From Chitinophaga pinensis (GTDB lineage Bacteria; Bacteroidota; Bacteroidia; UKL13-3), in contig CAMDHZ010000006.1 in assembly GCA_945898275.1 (NCBI GenBank), positions 62,001 to 126,000 on the forward strand: 64,000 bases of DNA, in the 5' to 3' direction. A program made the position numbers and the translations under genes. A model generated the notes under the pieces. It did no database searches and was not told the origin of the DNA. It was given only the letters and a program-made list of their open reading frames with translations. Shown piece by piece: positions 1 through 8,967 of this stretch (position 1 is its first letter; each line of letters opens with the position of its first letter).

Positions 1-220
1 GTGAGCCATGAATAAAAAGGAGAGTGCTTTGGGTGTCTGAGCCAATTTCCGCGTAATGAAAAGTGAGTCCAGACACAAGTATGTTTTTTGTATTTAAAGG
101 AAATCCTTTTTCATTAAACTCTTTTTTAGCCTTAACATCACTTGTGCGCATTTGCATACAGCCCTGCGCAAACAGGAAGTATAGCATTAATAATACAGAA
201 AATAGGTAAGGTAAGCGCAT
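1..220 (-). CDS. Alpha/beta hydrolase lipoprotein, N-terminal part (cut by window edge)
   Basis: The frame reads from an ATG at 220 to the window edge. The N-terminus is a lipoprotein signal: a positively charged start, a hydrophobic run, and the lipobox FAQGC with the lipidated cysteine near residue 21. Near the edge the sequence LLFIHGS matches the oxyanion-loop region of alpha/beta hydrolases, where the family normally continues with GS or GSPGS. The protein is probably an envelope-anchored hydrolase of unknown substrate. The start lies directly after the T-run of the terminator behind the aldolase gene, with no visible Shine-Dalgarno. A weak -7-like element (TTAATTTG) lies at 261-268 on this strand. 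The fold is inferred from a short segment only. Confidence 0.6.
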   Translation of the reverse strand, partial: MRLPYLFSVLLMLYFLFAQGCMQMRTSDVKAKKEFNEKGFPLNTKNILVSGLTFHYAEIGSDTQSTLLFIHGS

Positions 221-253
221 AAAAAACCCGAGACAATTTAGGCTCGGGTTTTT
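221..253 (-). terminator. Rho-independent terminator of the aldolase gene
   Basis: AAAAACCCGAG at 222-232 pairs perfectly with CTCGGGTTTTT at 243-253 around a 10-nt loop. On the minus strand it ends in a T-run and lies about 20 bp past the aldolase stop codon. The T-run directly touches the ATG of the next minus-strand gene at 220, so that gene's transcript must either read through it or carry it in its leader. Confidence 0.85.
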
Positions 254-272
254 AAAGATACAAATTAAATAA

Positions 273-1325
273 TTATGCTATCGTAACTGAACTATCTAAA
301 TACACATCTTGAATGGTGTTTAACAAGGCGATACCTTCATTCATTGGCTTTTGGAAGGCTTTTCTGCCTGAGATTAATCCTTGGCCACCAGCACGCTTGT
401 TAATTACTGCAGTTGTAACTGCTTCTGCTAAATCTGTTGCGCCTTTGCTTTCGCCGCCTGAGTTAATTAAACCTTGACGTCCCATATAGCAATTTGCAAT
501 TTGGTAGCGGGTTAAATCAATTGGGTGATTGCTGCTTAATTCTGTATAAACTTTGTTGTGCGTTTTACCAAAATTTAGGGCTGTATAACCACCATTTGTA
601 GTAGGTAATTTTTGTTTGATGATATCAGCTTGAATGGTTACCCCTAAGTGATTTGCCTGGCCAGTTAAGTCAGCAGCAGTATGATAATCTACTCCATCTT
701 TTTTGAATGCATTGTTGCGGGTATAGCACCAAAGAATGGTTGCCATACCTAATTCATGCGCTCTTTCAAAAGCAGCAGCAACTTCTTGAATTTGACGTGA
801 GCTTTCGTCTGAACCAAAATAAATGGTTGCACCTACAGCTGTAGCACCTAAATTCCAAGCTTCTTCTACTGAACCAAACATAAATTGGTCGAATTTATTT
901 GGGTAGCTTAGGAATTCGTTGTGATTTATTTTAACAATAAAAGGAATTTTGTGGGCATATTTTCTAGAACAAGCAGCCAAAACGCCGTAAGTAGAAGCCA
1001 CTGCATTACAGCCACCTTCTAAGGCTAATTTAACAATATTTTCTGGATCAAAAAAAGCAGGATTTGGCGCGAAAGATGCACCAGCACTGTGCTCAATACC
1101 TTGATCTACTGGAAGGATAGAAACATATCCAGTATTTGCTAAACGACCAGTACCATAAATAGAAGCTAAGCTTCTTAATACCTGCGGTGAGCGATTGGTT
1201 TGGGCAAAAACGCGGTCAATAAAATCGTGTCCGGGTAAATGCAACTGATCTTTTGAAATGGTTTTACATTCGTGGTTCAGCAGGGTATCTGCACTAGCAC
1301 CAAGTAATTCTGCTATCTTTGTCAT
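273..1325 (-). CDS. fbaB: Fructose-bisphosphate aldolase class I (DhnA/FbaB type)
   Basis: This enzyme cleaves fructose 1,6-bisphosphate to dihydroxyacetone phosphate and glyceraldehyde 3-phosphate in glycolysis and catalyses the reverse step in gluconeogenesis. From memory the whole sequence is closely similar to E. coli FbaB, including [35 protein letters not shown] and the C-terminal [11 protein letters not shown]. The Schiff-base lysine is Lys237 in ADIIKQK. With the ATG at 1325 the product is 350 aa, the same length as the E. coli protein. An in-frame TTG at 1349 is rejected because it falls inside the -7 promoter box. The gene is alone on its transcript, with a strong terminator behind it. 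Confidence 0.95.
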   Translation of the reverse strand: MTKIAELLGASADTLLNHECKTISKDQLHLPGHDFIDRVFAQTNRSPQVLRSLASIYGTGRLANTGYVSILPVDQGIEHSAGASFAPNPAFFDPENIVKLALEGGCNAVASTYGVLAACSRKYAHKIPFIVKINHNEFLSYPNKFDQFMFGSVEEAWNLGATAVGATIYFGSDESSRQIQEVAAAFERAHELGMATILWCYTRNNAFKKDGVDYHTAADLTGQANHLGVTIQADIIKQKLPTTNGGYTALNFGKTHNKVYTELSSNHPIDLTRYQIANCYMGRQGLINSGGESKGATDLAEAVTTAVINKRAGGQGLISGRKAFQKPMNEGIALLNTIQDVYLDSSVTIA

Positions 1326-1346
1326 AAGTTGTTGAATTATTTGGCG

Positions 1347-1354
1347 CAAACATA
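1347..1354 (-). promoter_or_regulatory. -7 promoter box of the aldolase gene
   Basis: TATGTTTG matches the Bacteroidota -7 consensus TAnnTTTG exactly and ends 21 nt upstream of the ATG at 1325. No clear TTG -33 element is seen at the expected spacing. The box supports the 1325 start over the in-frame TTG at 1349, which would lie inside it. Confidence 0.55.
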
Positions 1355-1381
1355 CATTTTTTTACCGATTAACCTTGTGAT

Positions 1382-1798
1382 ATGGAAATCTTAATCAATA
1401 AAATTATCGACAAGTCTCAAATGCAAAAGGCATGGGACATTAGAAGAGTTGTTTTTGTAATAGAGCAGGAATGTCCTGAAGAATTAGAATGGGAATTTGA
1501 AGAAGAATCAACCCATTATTTGGCTTCTCTAAATGGTAACCCTGTTGGCACAGCTCGTTGGCGAAGAACAGAAAAAGGGTTTAAGTTAGAAAGGTTTGCA
1601 GTGCTTAAAGAAGCGAGAAATAGCGGAGTAGGGTCAAGCCTAGTTAAACATTTACTAAATGAATTGTCAGATCAAACCGAAAAAAAGTATTTACATGCCC
1701 AATTAGCAGCAGCCCCTTTATATGCCAAGTATGGTTTTAAACCAGAAGGCGAAAACTTTTGGGAAGCTGGCATTGAGCATGTAAAAATGAGTATTTAA
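1382..1798 (+). CDS. GNAT family N-acetyltransferase
   Basis: This is a 138-aa single-domain acetyltransferase of the Gcn5 superfamily. The acetyl-CoA loop is visible as RNSGVGSSLVKHLL, after the core strand GFKLERFAVLKEAR, and the C-terminal part AAPLYAKYGFKPEGENFWEAGIEHVKM resembles ElaA-like members. The substrate cannot be told. The gene is transcribed divergently from the aldolase, with only about 56 bp between the starts. Its stop codon overlaps the stop of the convergent acyl-CoA synthetase gene through a shared TTAA. Confidence 0.85.
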   Translation: MEILINKIIDKSQMQKAWDIRRVVFVIEQECPEELEWEFEEESTHYLASLNGNPVGTARWRRTEKGFKLERFAVLKEARNSGVGSSLVKHLLNELSDQTEKKYLHAQLAAAPLYAKYGFKPEGENFWEAGIEHVKMSI

Positions 1799-3693
1799 CC
1801 TGCAACAGCTACATACATGCCCTTTATTTCTGTGGCATATTTTTGTTCTACAATTTTTCTTTTCACTTTTTGTGTTGGAGTCATTTCCCCTGATTCAAGT
1901 GTAAAAGGTCTACGTTTTAGAACAAAATGTTTTACACGCTCGAACTTGCCAAGTTCTTGGGCTAGCTTATGCATGTCTTCCTCCACCCATTTCATAATTT
2001 TCTCTTCTCTGATAAAATCATCCGATTCTTCAAAATAGGCATCGGTATAGGCAAATTTTTCTTTCATTTCTTCCCTTGAAGGAACTACAATGGCAGTAAG
2101 GTATTCTTGTTTGTCACCGATAAGAAATATCTGTTCGATTTTATTCGATTTTAAATAAGTATTTTCAATTGGTGTTGGATAGATATTTTTGCCAAAAGAA
2201 TTAACCAGCATATTTTTAATCCTATCCGTTATTTTTAAATAACCTTTATAGAATTTACCAACGTCACCGGTGTGAAGCCAACCATCAGGGTCAATAGCTT
2301 CGGAGGTAGCTTGGGGTAAGTTCCAATAACCTTTCATAACGTTTCTACCACGCACTAAAATTTCACCTTCAGCACTTTCAAAATTTGGGTCAAAGCTATC
2401 AAAAGTTTGAACCGTGATAATTTCTTTGGTATCTACATTTTGAATAGCCACCTCATTGAGTCTTCCAACTCTTCCAACTGCACCAAAAACCTGTCTGTGC
2501 GGTTCATTAACAGTAACCAAAGGAGAAGTTTCTGTGAGCCCATAGCCTTCGCATACCAATACGCCAATATTTCCAAAAAATTCACCAACATGCTGTGGCA
2601 TTGCGCCACCTCCACTAATCATGATTTTCATGTTGCCACCTAATCTTTCTTTGATTTTTGAGAAAACCAATTTTTCGGCAATGGCAAGTTGCATGCTCAG
2701 CAAGGGTCCTGGGGTTTTGCCAGCTTCTCTTAACAACCTGCTTTTTTCTCCCATTTTGATAGACCAGTTAAAAATCTTTAGGCTCAAACCGCCCTTTGAA
2801 GTAACATTTTTTCTAACGCGTTCTTCAATTCTTTCTAGTAGCCTAGGAACAGTTAAAATGGCTGTAGGTTTAACTTCCTGTATATTTGATGTGAGTGCTT
2901 CGAGGCTTTGAGCAAAGGCTATTTGGGTTCCAACAACTGTGCTCAAATAATAAGTGGCTGTTCTTTCATATACATGGCACATGGGTAAGAAGGATAAAAA
3001 TATATAGTCTTTGTTGACGATATAAATTAGTTCTAAAGCCATCTCTAAGTCGCTCAAGAAATTATCATGTGTAAGCATAGCACCTTTTGGCTTACCAGTA
3101 GTGCCAGAGGTGTAAAGTAAACAACTTAAATCATCTCTTGTAACTGTTGCAAGTCTTGCGTCAACATCCAACTTTGTAGTTGCGTAGAGTTTGCTTCCAG
3201 CTGCAATCATTTCTTCGTAGGTGATAACACCCTCGTCGCGTTTGTCTGTGGTAAAGGCAATAATAACTTGCTCTAATTTGGGACAATTGTGCTTAATCTT
3301 GTTAATCTTTTTAAGCAAAAAGGGTGTTCCAACCAAAATTGCCCTCGCACCTGAATCATTTAAAATGTATTCAATTTCGGATTCTGACAAAGTTGGATAA
3401 ATTGAAACATTAACTAAACCTAATTGCATTAAGCCTTGGTCAAAAGTGATGTACTCTGGACAATTCTCAATGATAAGGGCAACCGTATCCCTTTTTTGGT
3501 AGCCTTTATCTAAGAAAAAAGCTGAAATAGCATCAGCTTGGTTAATTACTTCTCGGTAAGTTAAACCGCGATATGCATCTTTTTTCTTTTCAGACAGATA
3601 AATACTATCTAATGACTTTACATGATTTGCAACATGTTTAAGGTAAGGATGCAAGGATGGGAACTGATAATCGAGTACAAATTTTTGGTCCAT
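1795..3693 (-). CDS. Long-chain acyl-CoA synthetase (AMP-forming)
   Basis: This 632-aa adenylating enzyme likely activates fatty acids to acyl-CoA with ATP. The AMP-binding P-loop YTSGTTGKPKG is at residues 194-204. It is followed by FLPMCHVYERT, GYGLTETSP (adenine pocket), GWLHTGDVG, and the hinge and C-terminal DRIKNMLVNSFGKNIYP. A lysine-rich TPTQKVKRK close to the end matches the catalytic-lysine region. The length and HVYERT motif fit the FadD15-like long-chain group. The ATG at 3693 is preferred over an in-frame TTG two codons upstream. There is no signal peptide, so the enzyme is cytoplasmic or membrane-associated. The exact acyl chain preference is unknown. Confidence 0.93.
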   Translation of the reverse strand: MDQKFVLDYQFPSLHPYLKHVANHVKSLDSIYLSEKKKDAYRGLTYREVINQADAISAFFLDKGYQKRDTVALIIENCPEYITFDQGLMQLGLVNVSIYPTLSESEIEYILNDSGARAILVGTPFLLKKINKIKHNCPKLEQVIIAFTTDKRDEGVITYEEMIAAGSKLYATTKLDVDARLATVTRDDLSCLLYTSGTTGKPKGAMLTHDNFLSDLEMALELIYIVNKDYIFLSFLPMCHVYERTATYYLSTVVGTQIAFAQSLEALTSNIQEVKPTAILTVPRLLERIEERVRKNVTSKGGLSLKIFNWSIKMGEKSRLLREAGKTPGPLLSMQLAIAEKLVFSKIKERLGGNMKIMISGGGAMPQHVGEFFGNIGVLVCEGYGLTETSPLVTVNEPHRQVFGAVGRVGRLNEVAIQNVDTKEIITVQTFDSFDPNFESAEGEILVRGRNVMKGYWNLPQATSEAIDPDGWLHTGDVGKFYKGYLKITDRIKNMLVNSFGKNIYPTPIENTYLKSNKIEQIFLIGDKQEYLTAIVVPSREEMKEKFAYTDAYFEESDDFIREEKIMKWVEEDMHKLAQELGKFERVKHFVLKRRPFTLESGEMTPTQKVKRKIVEQKYATEIKGMYVAVAG

Positions 3694-3823
3694 TAACAAA
3701 TGTTTAATAATGCGAATAAAGTTATTTTGAGGAAAGGCTAAAAACTATATGGTAATAATTAGGCTAAAGATTTTTGCATTTTTTGCAAAAAAGAGAAATA
3801 ACATACCAAAATTGGTAGCAAAA

Positions 3824-4378
3824 TTACCTGGTTACTGGAATTCTCATTTTATAATCCACACGAGCGCCTCCTTTAGAAATGGCTATTAATTTATTTTTTA
3901 ACAACCTTCTTTTTAGTTGAGAGATGTGGTCTACAAAAAGTTTTCCTTTACAATGGTCGTATTCGTGTTGAATTACCCTAGCTGCAATTCCGTCGAAATT
4001 CTCTTCAAAAGTTTCAAAAAATTCATTTTGATACCTAATTCTAAGATTTGAATGCCTGCTTACATTTTCTCTAATATGCGGAATACTTAAACAACCTTCT
4101 TCGAACTCCCATTTTTCACCTGATTCTGACAAGATTTCAGAATTGATAAAAACCTTCTTTTCAATAGGATATTCTTCATTTTCGAAAGCTTCTGTATCAA
4201 TTATAAAAAGGTTTATTGCCTTTCCTACTTGAGGAGCTGCCAATCCTACACCGTGTGCATTGTACATGGTTTCCCACATGTTAGAAATAAGTGCTTCTAA
4301 GTCGGGATAATCTGGAGTGATTTGCGCTCCTATTTTACGTAAAACAGGATCTCCGTATGCTATTATAGGTAAAATCAT
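3824..4378 (-). CDS. def: Peptide deformylase
   Basis: Removes the N-formyl group from the initiator methionine of new proteins. All three family motifs are present: GVGLAAPQVG at 43-52, EEGCLSIP at 93-100 with the metal-binding cysteine, and HEYDH at 138-142 as the HExxH metal site. At 184 aa the length is normal. The gene starts 6 bp after the stop of ruvX and is very probably co-transcribed with it. About 130 bp separates its stop from the next minus-strand gene start. Confidence 0.97.
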   Translation of the reverse strand: MILPIIAYGDPVLRKIGAQITPDYPDLEALISNMWETMYNAHGVGLAAPQVGKAINLFIIDTEAFENEEYPIEKKVFINSEILSESGEKWEFEEGCLSIPHIRENVSRHSNLRIRYQNEFFETFEENFDGIAARVIQHEYDHCKGKLFVDHISQLKRRLLKNKLIAISKGGARVDYKMRIPVTR

Positions 4379-4384
4379 ATGTTT

Positions 4385-4798
4385 TTATTGGTTCATTTCC
4401 ATATAGGTTTGAAGAATTAAGACAGCACTAATTTGGTCGATGTTTCCCTTTTTTTGCCTATCTTTTTTTTTTAAACCCATTTCTACCATTGCTCTTGTAG
4501 CGATTTTTGAGGTTAACCTTTCATCCACCCTAACAATGGCCATGTTTGGAAAAGCTTGAGCCAACAAAGATATAAATTTTTCTGTTGCTGGTGCAGATTG
4601 CGAATCACTTCCATCCATTTGTAGTGGTTTGCCTACTACAAAGGTTTCAACTAATTCTTTTTGACAGTAGTTTTTAATCCAAGCAATTGCCTCTTTTGAT
4701 TCGACTGTTGCCAAACTTGAAGCAATTAGCTTCAAAGGATCTGTAACAGCCAATCCAATTCTTTTGGTGCCAAAATCTATGGCCATTATTCTTCCCAT
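4385..4798 (-). CDS. ruvX: RuvX/YqgF-type RNase H-fold nuclease
   Basis: This 137-aa protein is a putative pre-16S rRNA nuclease or Holliday-junction resolvase of the YqgF family. It starts MGRIMAIDFGTKRIGLAVTD, carrying the first catalytic aspartate. It continues with FVVGKPLQMDGSDS, VRVDERLTSKIA (acidic residue in DERLT) and ends with DQISAVLILQTYM, which holds the third acidic residue. The length is typical. It sits between a histidine kinase gene 66 bp upstream and def 6 bp downstream. Confidence 0.93.
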   Translation of the reverse strand: MGRIMAIDFGTKRIGLAVTDPLKLIASSLATVESKEAIAWIKNYCQKELVETFVVGKPLQMDGSDSQSAPATEKFISLLAQAFPNMAIVRVDERLTSKIATRAMVEMGLKKKDRQKKGNIDQISAVLILQTYMEMNQ

Positions 4799-4864
4799 AA
4801 TTGTTTTGCAAGGTAAGACAGAATGCTATTTATGGCTTCATAAAAAACCTAAAGTGCTGAATTT

Positions 4865-6025
4865 CTATGCTAAATCTAAGGTTATTCTAAAAGTTGTTCC
4901 CTTGCTAGGCTCAGAGTGCCTCACATAAATTTGTCCATTATGATATTGTTCAATAATGCGTTTTACCAATGATAAACCAAGGCCCCAACCTCTTTTTTTA
5001 GTGGTGAACCCCGGTTTAAAGACAGTCTTAAATTTTCCCCTTGGTATGCCTTTTCCTGTATCTTTGATGTCTATATAAACATGGGTTTCATCATGGTTTA
5101 GAAAAATGCTCAAGGCGCCCTTCCCATCCATGGCATCCACTGCATTTTTGCAAAGATTTTCGATTACCCATTCAAATAATGGAATATTTATTTTTGCCCA
5201 ATTACCAGGTTGATTTATGGTAACTTCAAACTTTACTTGACTCGAAATCCTATTCTTTAAATAGGAAATTGACTTTTCAATCACCAAATCTAAGTTTTCT
5301 TCTTTTAGAATCGGGGCTGAACCAATTTTTGAAAAACGTTCTGTAATCAATTCTAGCCTTTTTATATCGTAGTCTACTTCTTTTAAGATTTCTTCTTGCG
5401 CTTCTTTATCGGTTTCCTTCAATAGATTATGCCACTCTCGCAAACTCGAAATGGGAGTTCCTAACTGATGGGCAGTTTCTTTGCTCATGCCCACCCAAAC
5501 CTGGTTTTGCTCTGCTCTCCGGCTGCTGCTCAAAGCCAAATAGCTCATTATTGCAAAAAAAGAAATAAGTCCAAGTTGAATAAAAGGATATGTTTTTAAA
5601 TCATTCAAAATGGTAGAATTTTTATAGTACAAATCATTGTAACGGTTATTGGTTTCGTCATAAATGATTTTAATGGGCTCATGTTCCTCCTTCATTTCTT
5701 GTAGCTCTTGATAAAGGTATACGCTATCTTTAACCTGCAAAGAATCAAGATTTCTGGTTGCCACAATTTTTCCATTATCATCTACCAAAATGGTAGGAAT
5801 GGTTTCGTTGTCTTTGATAATATCTAGCAGAAAATTAATATCCATGTTGTTTTCTATCAAACCAAGTTGTCTTGTAGCATTTGCCCAAAGTTTAATTTTT
5901 TTGTCTTCTTGAGCGGCCAACTCCTTAACCATACTTCTTGTGTACCATAAAGAAAAGCCACCAATTGCCATGGCAGCAATGAGTAGTATGATTTTCCAAA
6001 GACGTTTTCTTTCGTATGCCTGCAT
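4865..6025 (-). CDS. Membrane sensor histidine kinase
   Basis: This 386-aa kinase has two membrane segments (about residues 11-28 and 148-166) around a periplasmic sensor region of some 120 residues that I do not recognise. The phosphoacceptor helix contains His186 in KETAHQLGTPISSL, a HisKA-like H-box without the usual HELRTP spelling. The ATPase domain follows, with ENLCKNAVDAMDGKG (N-box), DTGKGIP (G1) and GWGLGLSLVKRI (G2). No response regulator gene is adjacent, so this is an orphan kinase in this window. It is upstream of ruvX-def on the same strand and could be co-transcribed with them. Confidence 0.9.
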   Translation of the reverse strand: MQAYERKRLWKIILLIAAMAIGGFSLWYTRSMVKELAAQEDKKIKLWANATRQLGLIENNMDINFLLDIIKDNETIPTILVDDNGKIVATRNLDSLQVKDSVYLYQELQEMKEEHEPIKIIYDETNNRYNDLYYKNSTILNDLKTYPFIQLGLISFFAIMSYLALSSSRRAEQNQVWVGMSKETAHQLGTPISSLREWHNLLKETDKEAQEEILKEVDYDIKRLELITERFSKIGSAPILKEENLDLVIEKSISYLKNRISSQVKFEVTINQPGNWAKINIPLFEWVIENLCKNAVDAMDGKGALSIFLNHDETHVYIDIKDTGKGIPRGKFKTVFKPGFTTKKRGWGLGLSLVKRIIEQYHNGQIYVRHSEPSKGTTFRITLDLA

Positions 6026-6104
6026 GCTAATATTTTTCGAAGTCCGATTTACAAATTATTATCGTAAACGCAAATACGCCCAATTCAATTATTTAAAATC
6101 GCAT

Positions 6105-6112
6105 TACATTTG
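6105..6112 (+). promoter_or_regulatory. -7 box four bases before the cyclase start
   Basis: TACATTTG fits TAnnTTTG exactly. Only four bases separate it from the ATG at 6117, so a transcript starting at the usual distance would be leaderless or nearly so. No convincing -33 TTG is present. Confidence 0.4.
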
Positions 6113-6116
6113 CTAA

Positions 6117-6875
6117 ATGATACATGCTAAAGTAAATTTTGCAGACCAGCAATATGAAGCAGACCTGAAGCAAGCCATCGATATTTCTATCCCTATGCAT
6201 AATGGCATGCAAAACCCAAATGCTTTTCATATCCCTTTTCCTCGGTTTGAACCTATACAGGTTGGAAGTTTTGTTGGTTCTGTTGCCCAAGGTAGTGGCG
6301 CAAATTGTGAAAACTTATTTCTGAATCCACATGGTAATGGTACCCACACAGAATGTATCGGACATATTACTTTAGAAAGAGTCACTATCCATGAATCATT
6401 AAAATCGTTTTTTTTTATAACGCAACTCATTTCGGTTCAACCCGAAACCATAGAAAACAATGACCAAATTATTACAAGCAATTCACTTGCTACTTTTATA
6501 ATAGAGGGAATAGAAGCAATAATTTTCAGAACTATACCCAATTCAACACAAAAATTAACAAAAAATTATTCTGGAAATAATCCATGTTATTTAAACCCAG
6601 AATTTACGAAGGATTTGGCAGCGAGAGGAATAAATCATTTGCTGGTAGACCTACCCTCTGTAGATAGGGAGGAGGATAATGGGCAAATGTTAGCCCACAA
6701 AGCATTTTGGAATTATCCGGAAAATCCTCGGATGCATGCAACCATTACAGAAATGGTTTATATTCCAGATATGGTAGAAGATGGATTGTATCTGCTTAAT
6801 ATTCAGGTTGCAAGCCTGCAAACAGATGCATCACCTTCAAAACCATTGTTGTTTAGGTTGAACCAAGTTATTTAG
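6117..6875 (+). CDS. Cyclase-family (KynB-like) metal-dependent hydrolase
   Basis: This is a 252-aa member of the cyclase/KynB family. The signature NPHGNGTHTECIGHI supplies the histidines and acidic residue of the HxGTHxD metal site, and NHLLVDLPSVDRE matches the conserved later segment. The best-known members are kynurenine formamidases. Genes for kynurenine monooxygenase and kynureninase are present about 46-50 kb away in this window, so a formamidase role is possible but unproven. There is no signal peptide. The start ATG lies 4 nt after a perfect -7 box. Confidence 0.8.
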   Translation: MIHAKVNFADQQYEADLKQAIDISIPMHNGMQNPNAFHIPFPRFEPIQVGSFVGSVAQGSGANCENLFLNPHGNGTHTECIGHITLERVTIHESLKSFFFITQLISVQPETIENNDQIITSNSLATFIIEGIEAIIFRTIPNSTQKLTKNYSGNNPCYLNPEFTKDLAARGINHLLVDLPSVDREEDNGQMLAHKAFWNYPENPRMHATITEMVYIPDMVEDGLYLLNIQVASLQTDASPSKPLLFRLNQVI

Positions 6876-6891
6876 TAGAACTGCATAAATA

Positions 6892-6922
6892 TTTGCCAGC
6901 GTGCCATAGATTTATATTTTTG
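6892..6922 (+). promoter_or_regulatory. Promoter of the parvulin gene (-33 TTTG, -7 TATTTTTG)
   Basis: TTTG at 6892-6895 and TATTTTTG at 6915-6922 are separated by 19 bp, which is the Bacteroidota sigma factor pattern. The predicted start of transcription is about 15-20 nt upstream of the ATG at 6946. Confidence 0.6.
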
Positions 6923-6945
6923 CAAAGCTTTATAAAAAGTAACAT

Positions 6946-8967
6946 ATGAAGAAAACCGCATTATTCTTAGGACTAGCAAGTGTATTTTTTACTCAAATTC
7001 TTGGCGCTCAAAATGCCGGAACATCAAAGAAAAACAATGCCAAAGCAACTAAAGTTCCAGTTGCAAAATTAGAATCTAAAGAGGTGCCGCCATCCAATCC
7101 GGTAGTCTTTTCTGTTGGCAATGAGCAAATATTGAAAGATGAGTTCATGCGTCAGCTGAACAAAAACAGAAAGGATAAAAACAAACCTAGTGAAGCAGAA
7201 ATCAGAGAGTATTTAAACCTTTATGTAAACTTTAAGCTAAAAGTTAAAGAAGCCATCACTATGCAGTTGGATACTAATCCAGCCTTTAATTCTGAATTAG
7301 CCGGCTACAGGAAACAACTTGCTGCCCCATACTTAAACGATAAAAAAGTTACAGAAGCTTTGATGCAGGAGGCTTTTGAAAGGATGAATCAAGAAATTAA
7401 CGCAAGTCATATTTTGATAAATGTTGACCCTAATGCTTCTCCAGCCGATACTTTAATTGCCTATAACAAAGCATTAGATTTAAGAAAGAGAATTGTGAAA
7501 GGTGAACGTTTTGATAGTTTGGCAAGTCGTTTTTCTGAAGACCCTTCTGCTAGAAAGAACTTTGGAAAACTTGGATGGTTCACAGTATTTCAAATGGTTT
7601 ATCCTTTCGAATGCACTGCTTATAGAACACCAAAGGGTGAGATTAGTATGCCTTTTAGAACCCAATTTGGATATCATATTCTTAAAGTTAATGAAACCAG
7701 ACCTGCAAGAGGAGAAGTAAAAGTGCAACATATTATGATTAGAACAGGATATGGTGCTGCACAAGAGGTTTTAACAAACGCTAAAGAACGCATTGATTTA
7801 GCTTATAAAGAATTAACTAAAGGTGTGCCATTTGATTCATTGGTAGAAAGGTATTCTCAAGATGATGGTAGCAAAGGAAATAATGGAACTATGAATTGGA
7901 TGTCTAGTTTAAGTGGTTACCCTGACGAGTTCAAAGACATCTGTTTTGCCTTAAAGCCAGGTGAATATTCTAAGCCTTTTAGCACAGATTATGGCTGGCA
8001 CCTTGTTAAATTTGTTGAATTTAGACCCATTGGCGAATTCAAGGACTTACAAGATTTAATTAAAAATAAAGTAACTAGAGATTCCCGCTCTGAAGGTTCA
8101 AAAACAGCTGTTATTGAAAGAGTTAAGAAAGAGAATAATTACAAAGAATTTCCAGTTAACTTTAAGCTATTTGTAAATAATTTGGATAGCAGTTTTTTAA
8201 CTGGTACTTGGAAATTTGCTGAAGGGAAAATGACTAACAGAGCATTATTTAGCATAGGAAATAAAGTTTATACAGAGTCTGATTTTGCTTCTTACGTTGT
8301 TGCAAATCAACAGCCTAGAGAAAAGGATAATATTTTTATGGCAGCCAGAAACTTATTTACCAGTTGGGCTAATGATAAATGTCTTGCTTATGAAGAAAGC
8401 ATTTTAGAAACCAAGTACCCAGAATTTAATTATGTAATGACTGAGTACCATGATGGGATTTTGCTTTTTGATTTAACTGATAGAAAAGTTTGGAGTAAAG
8501 CGCTTAATGATACTTTAGGATTGGAAGCATTTCATGCCCAAACAAAATCAAAATATATGTGGAAAGAACGCCTTAGTTATCAGGTTTATAATTGCCTAGA
8601 TCCAAAGGTTAAAGCTGCTGCAATAAAAATGCTAAAGGCAGGAAAAAGTGAGTCAGATGTGTTAGCTAAATTGAATAAGAAGATTTCAAATTCTGTAGTA
8701 GTAAAAGATTTGAAGGCAGAAAAAACAGACCCTACAGCTTCAAAATTGTGGGATGTAAAAGGTGTTTCTGATATCAATGAGGAGGGTTCAAATAAATTCT
8801 ATTGGGTAACCGGTGTAATTCCAGCGGAACCTAAAACACTTAAAGAAGCCAAAGGTATTGTAACAAGTGATTACCAAGATTACTTAATGGCAGAGTGGGT
8901 TAAGGAGTTGCGCAGCAAGTATCCTGTAACTATCAACGAAGCAGTAATATTAGAGTTGACTAAGTAA
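6946..8967 (+). CDS. SurA/parvulin-type peptidyl-prolyl isomerase, exported
   Basis: This 673-aa protein has an N-terminal signal peptide (MKKTALFLGLASVFFTQILGAQ). Two successive parvulin rotamase domains follow. The first runs from INASHILINVD to FGYHILKVNETRP (about 150-255), the second from VKVQHIMIRTG to YGWHLVKFVEFRP (about 260-365). The C-terminal 300 residues are a helical region I cannot assign. It is likely a periplasmic folding factor for outer-membrane proteins, in the role SurA plays in Proteobacteria. A PpiD-like protein and a cyclophilin in the same window give three isomerases in all. The 3' end overlaps the convergent deaminase gene by 18 bp. Confidence 0.92.
   Translation: MKKTALFLGLASVFFTQILGAQNAGTSKKNNAKATKVPVAKLESKEVPPSNPVVFSVGNEQILKDEFMRQLNKNRKDKNKPSEAEIREYLNLYVNFKLKVKEAITMQLDTNPAFNSELAGYRKQLAAPYLNDKKVTEALMQEAFERMNQEINASHILINVDPNASPADTLIAYNKALDLRKRIVKGERFDSLASRFSEDPSARKNFGKLGWFTVFQMVYPFECTAYRTPKGEISMPFRTQFGYHILKVNETRPARGEVKVQHIMIRTGYGAAQEVLTNAKERIDLAYKELTKGVPFDSLVERYSQDDGSKGNNGTMNWMSSLSGYPDEFKDICFALKPGEYSKPFSTDYGWHLVKFVEFRPIGEFKDLQDLIKNKVTRDSRSEGSKTAVIERVKKENNYKEFPVNFKLFVNNLDSSFLTGTWKFAEGKMTNRALFSIGNKVYTESDFASYVVANQQPREKDNIFMAARNLFTSWANDKCLAYEESILETKYPEFNYVMTEYHDGILLFDLTDRKVWSKALNDTLGLEAFHAQTKSKYMWKERLSYQVYNCLDPKVKAAAIKMLKAGKSESDVLAKLNKKISNSVVVKDLKAEKTDPTASKLWDVKGVSDINEEGSNKFYWVTGVIPAEPKTLKEAKGIVTSDYQDYLMAEWVKELRSKYPVTINEAVILELTK

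Noticed and set aside
1325..1349. Longer aldolase with a TTG start
   Set aside because: The TTG is inside the -7 box, and the ATG at 1325 gives exactly the family length of 350 aa.
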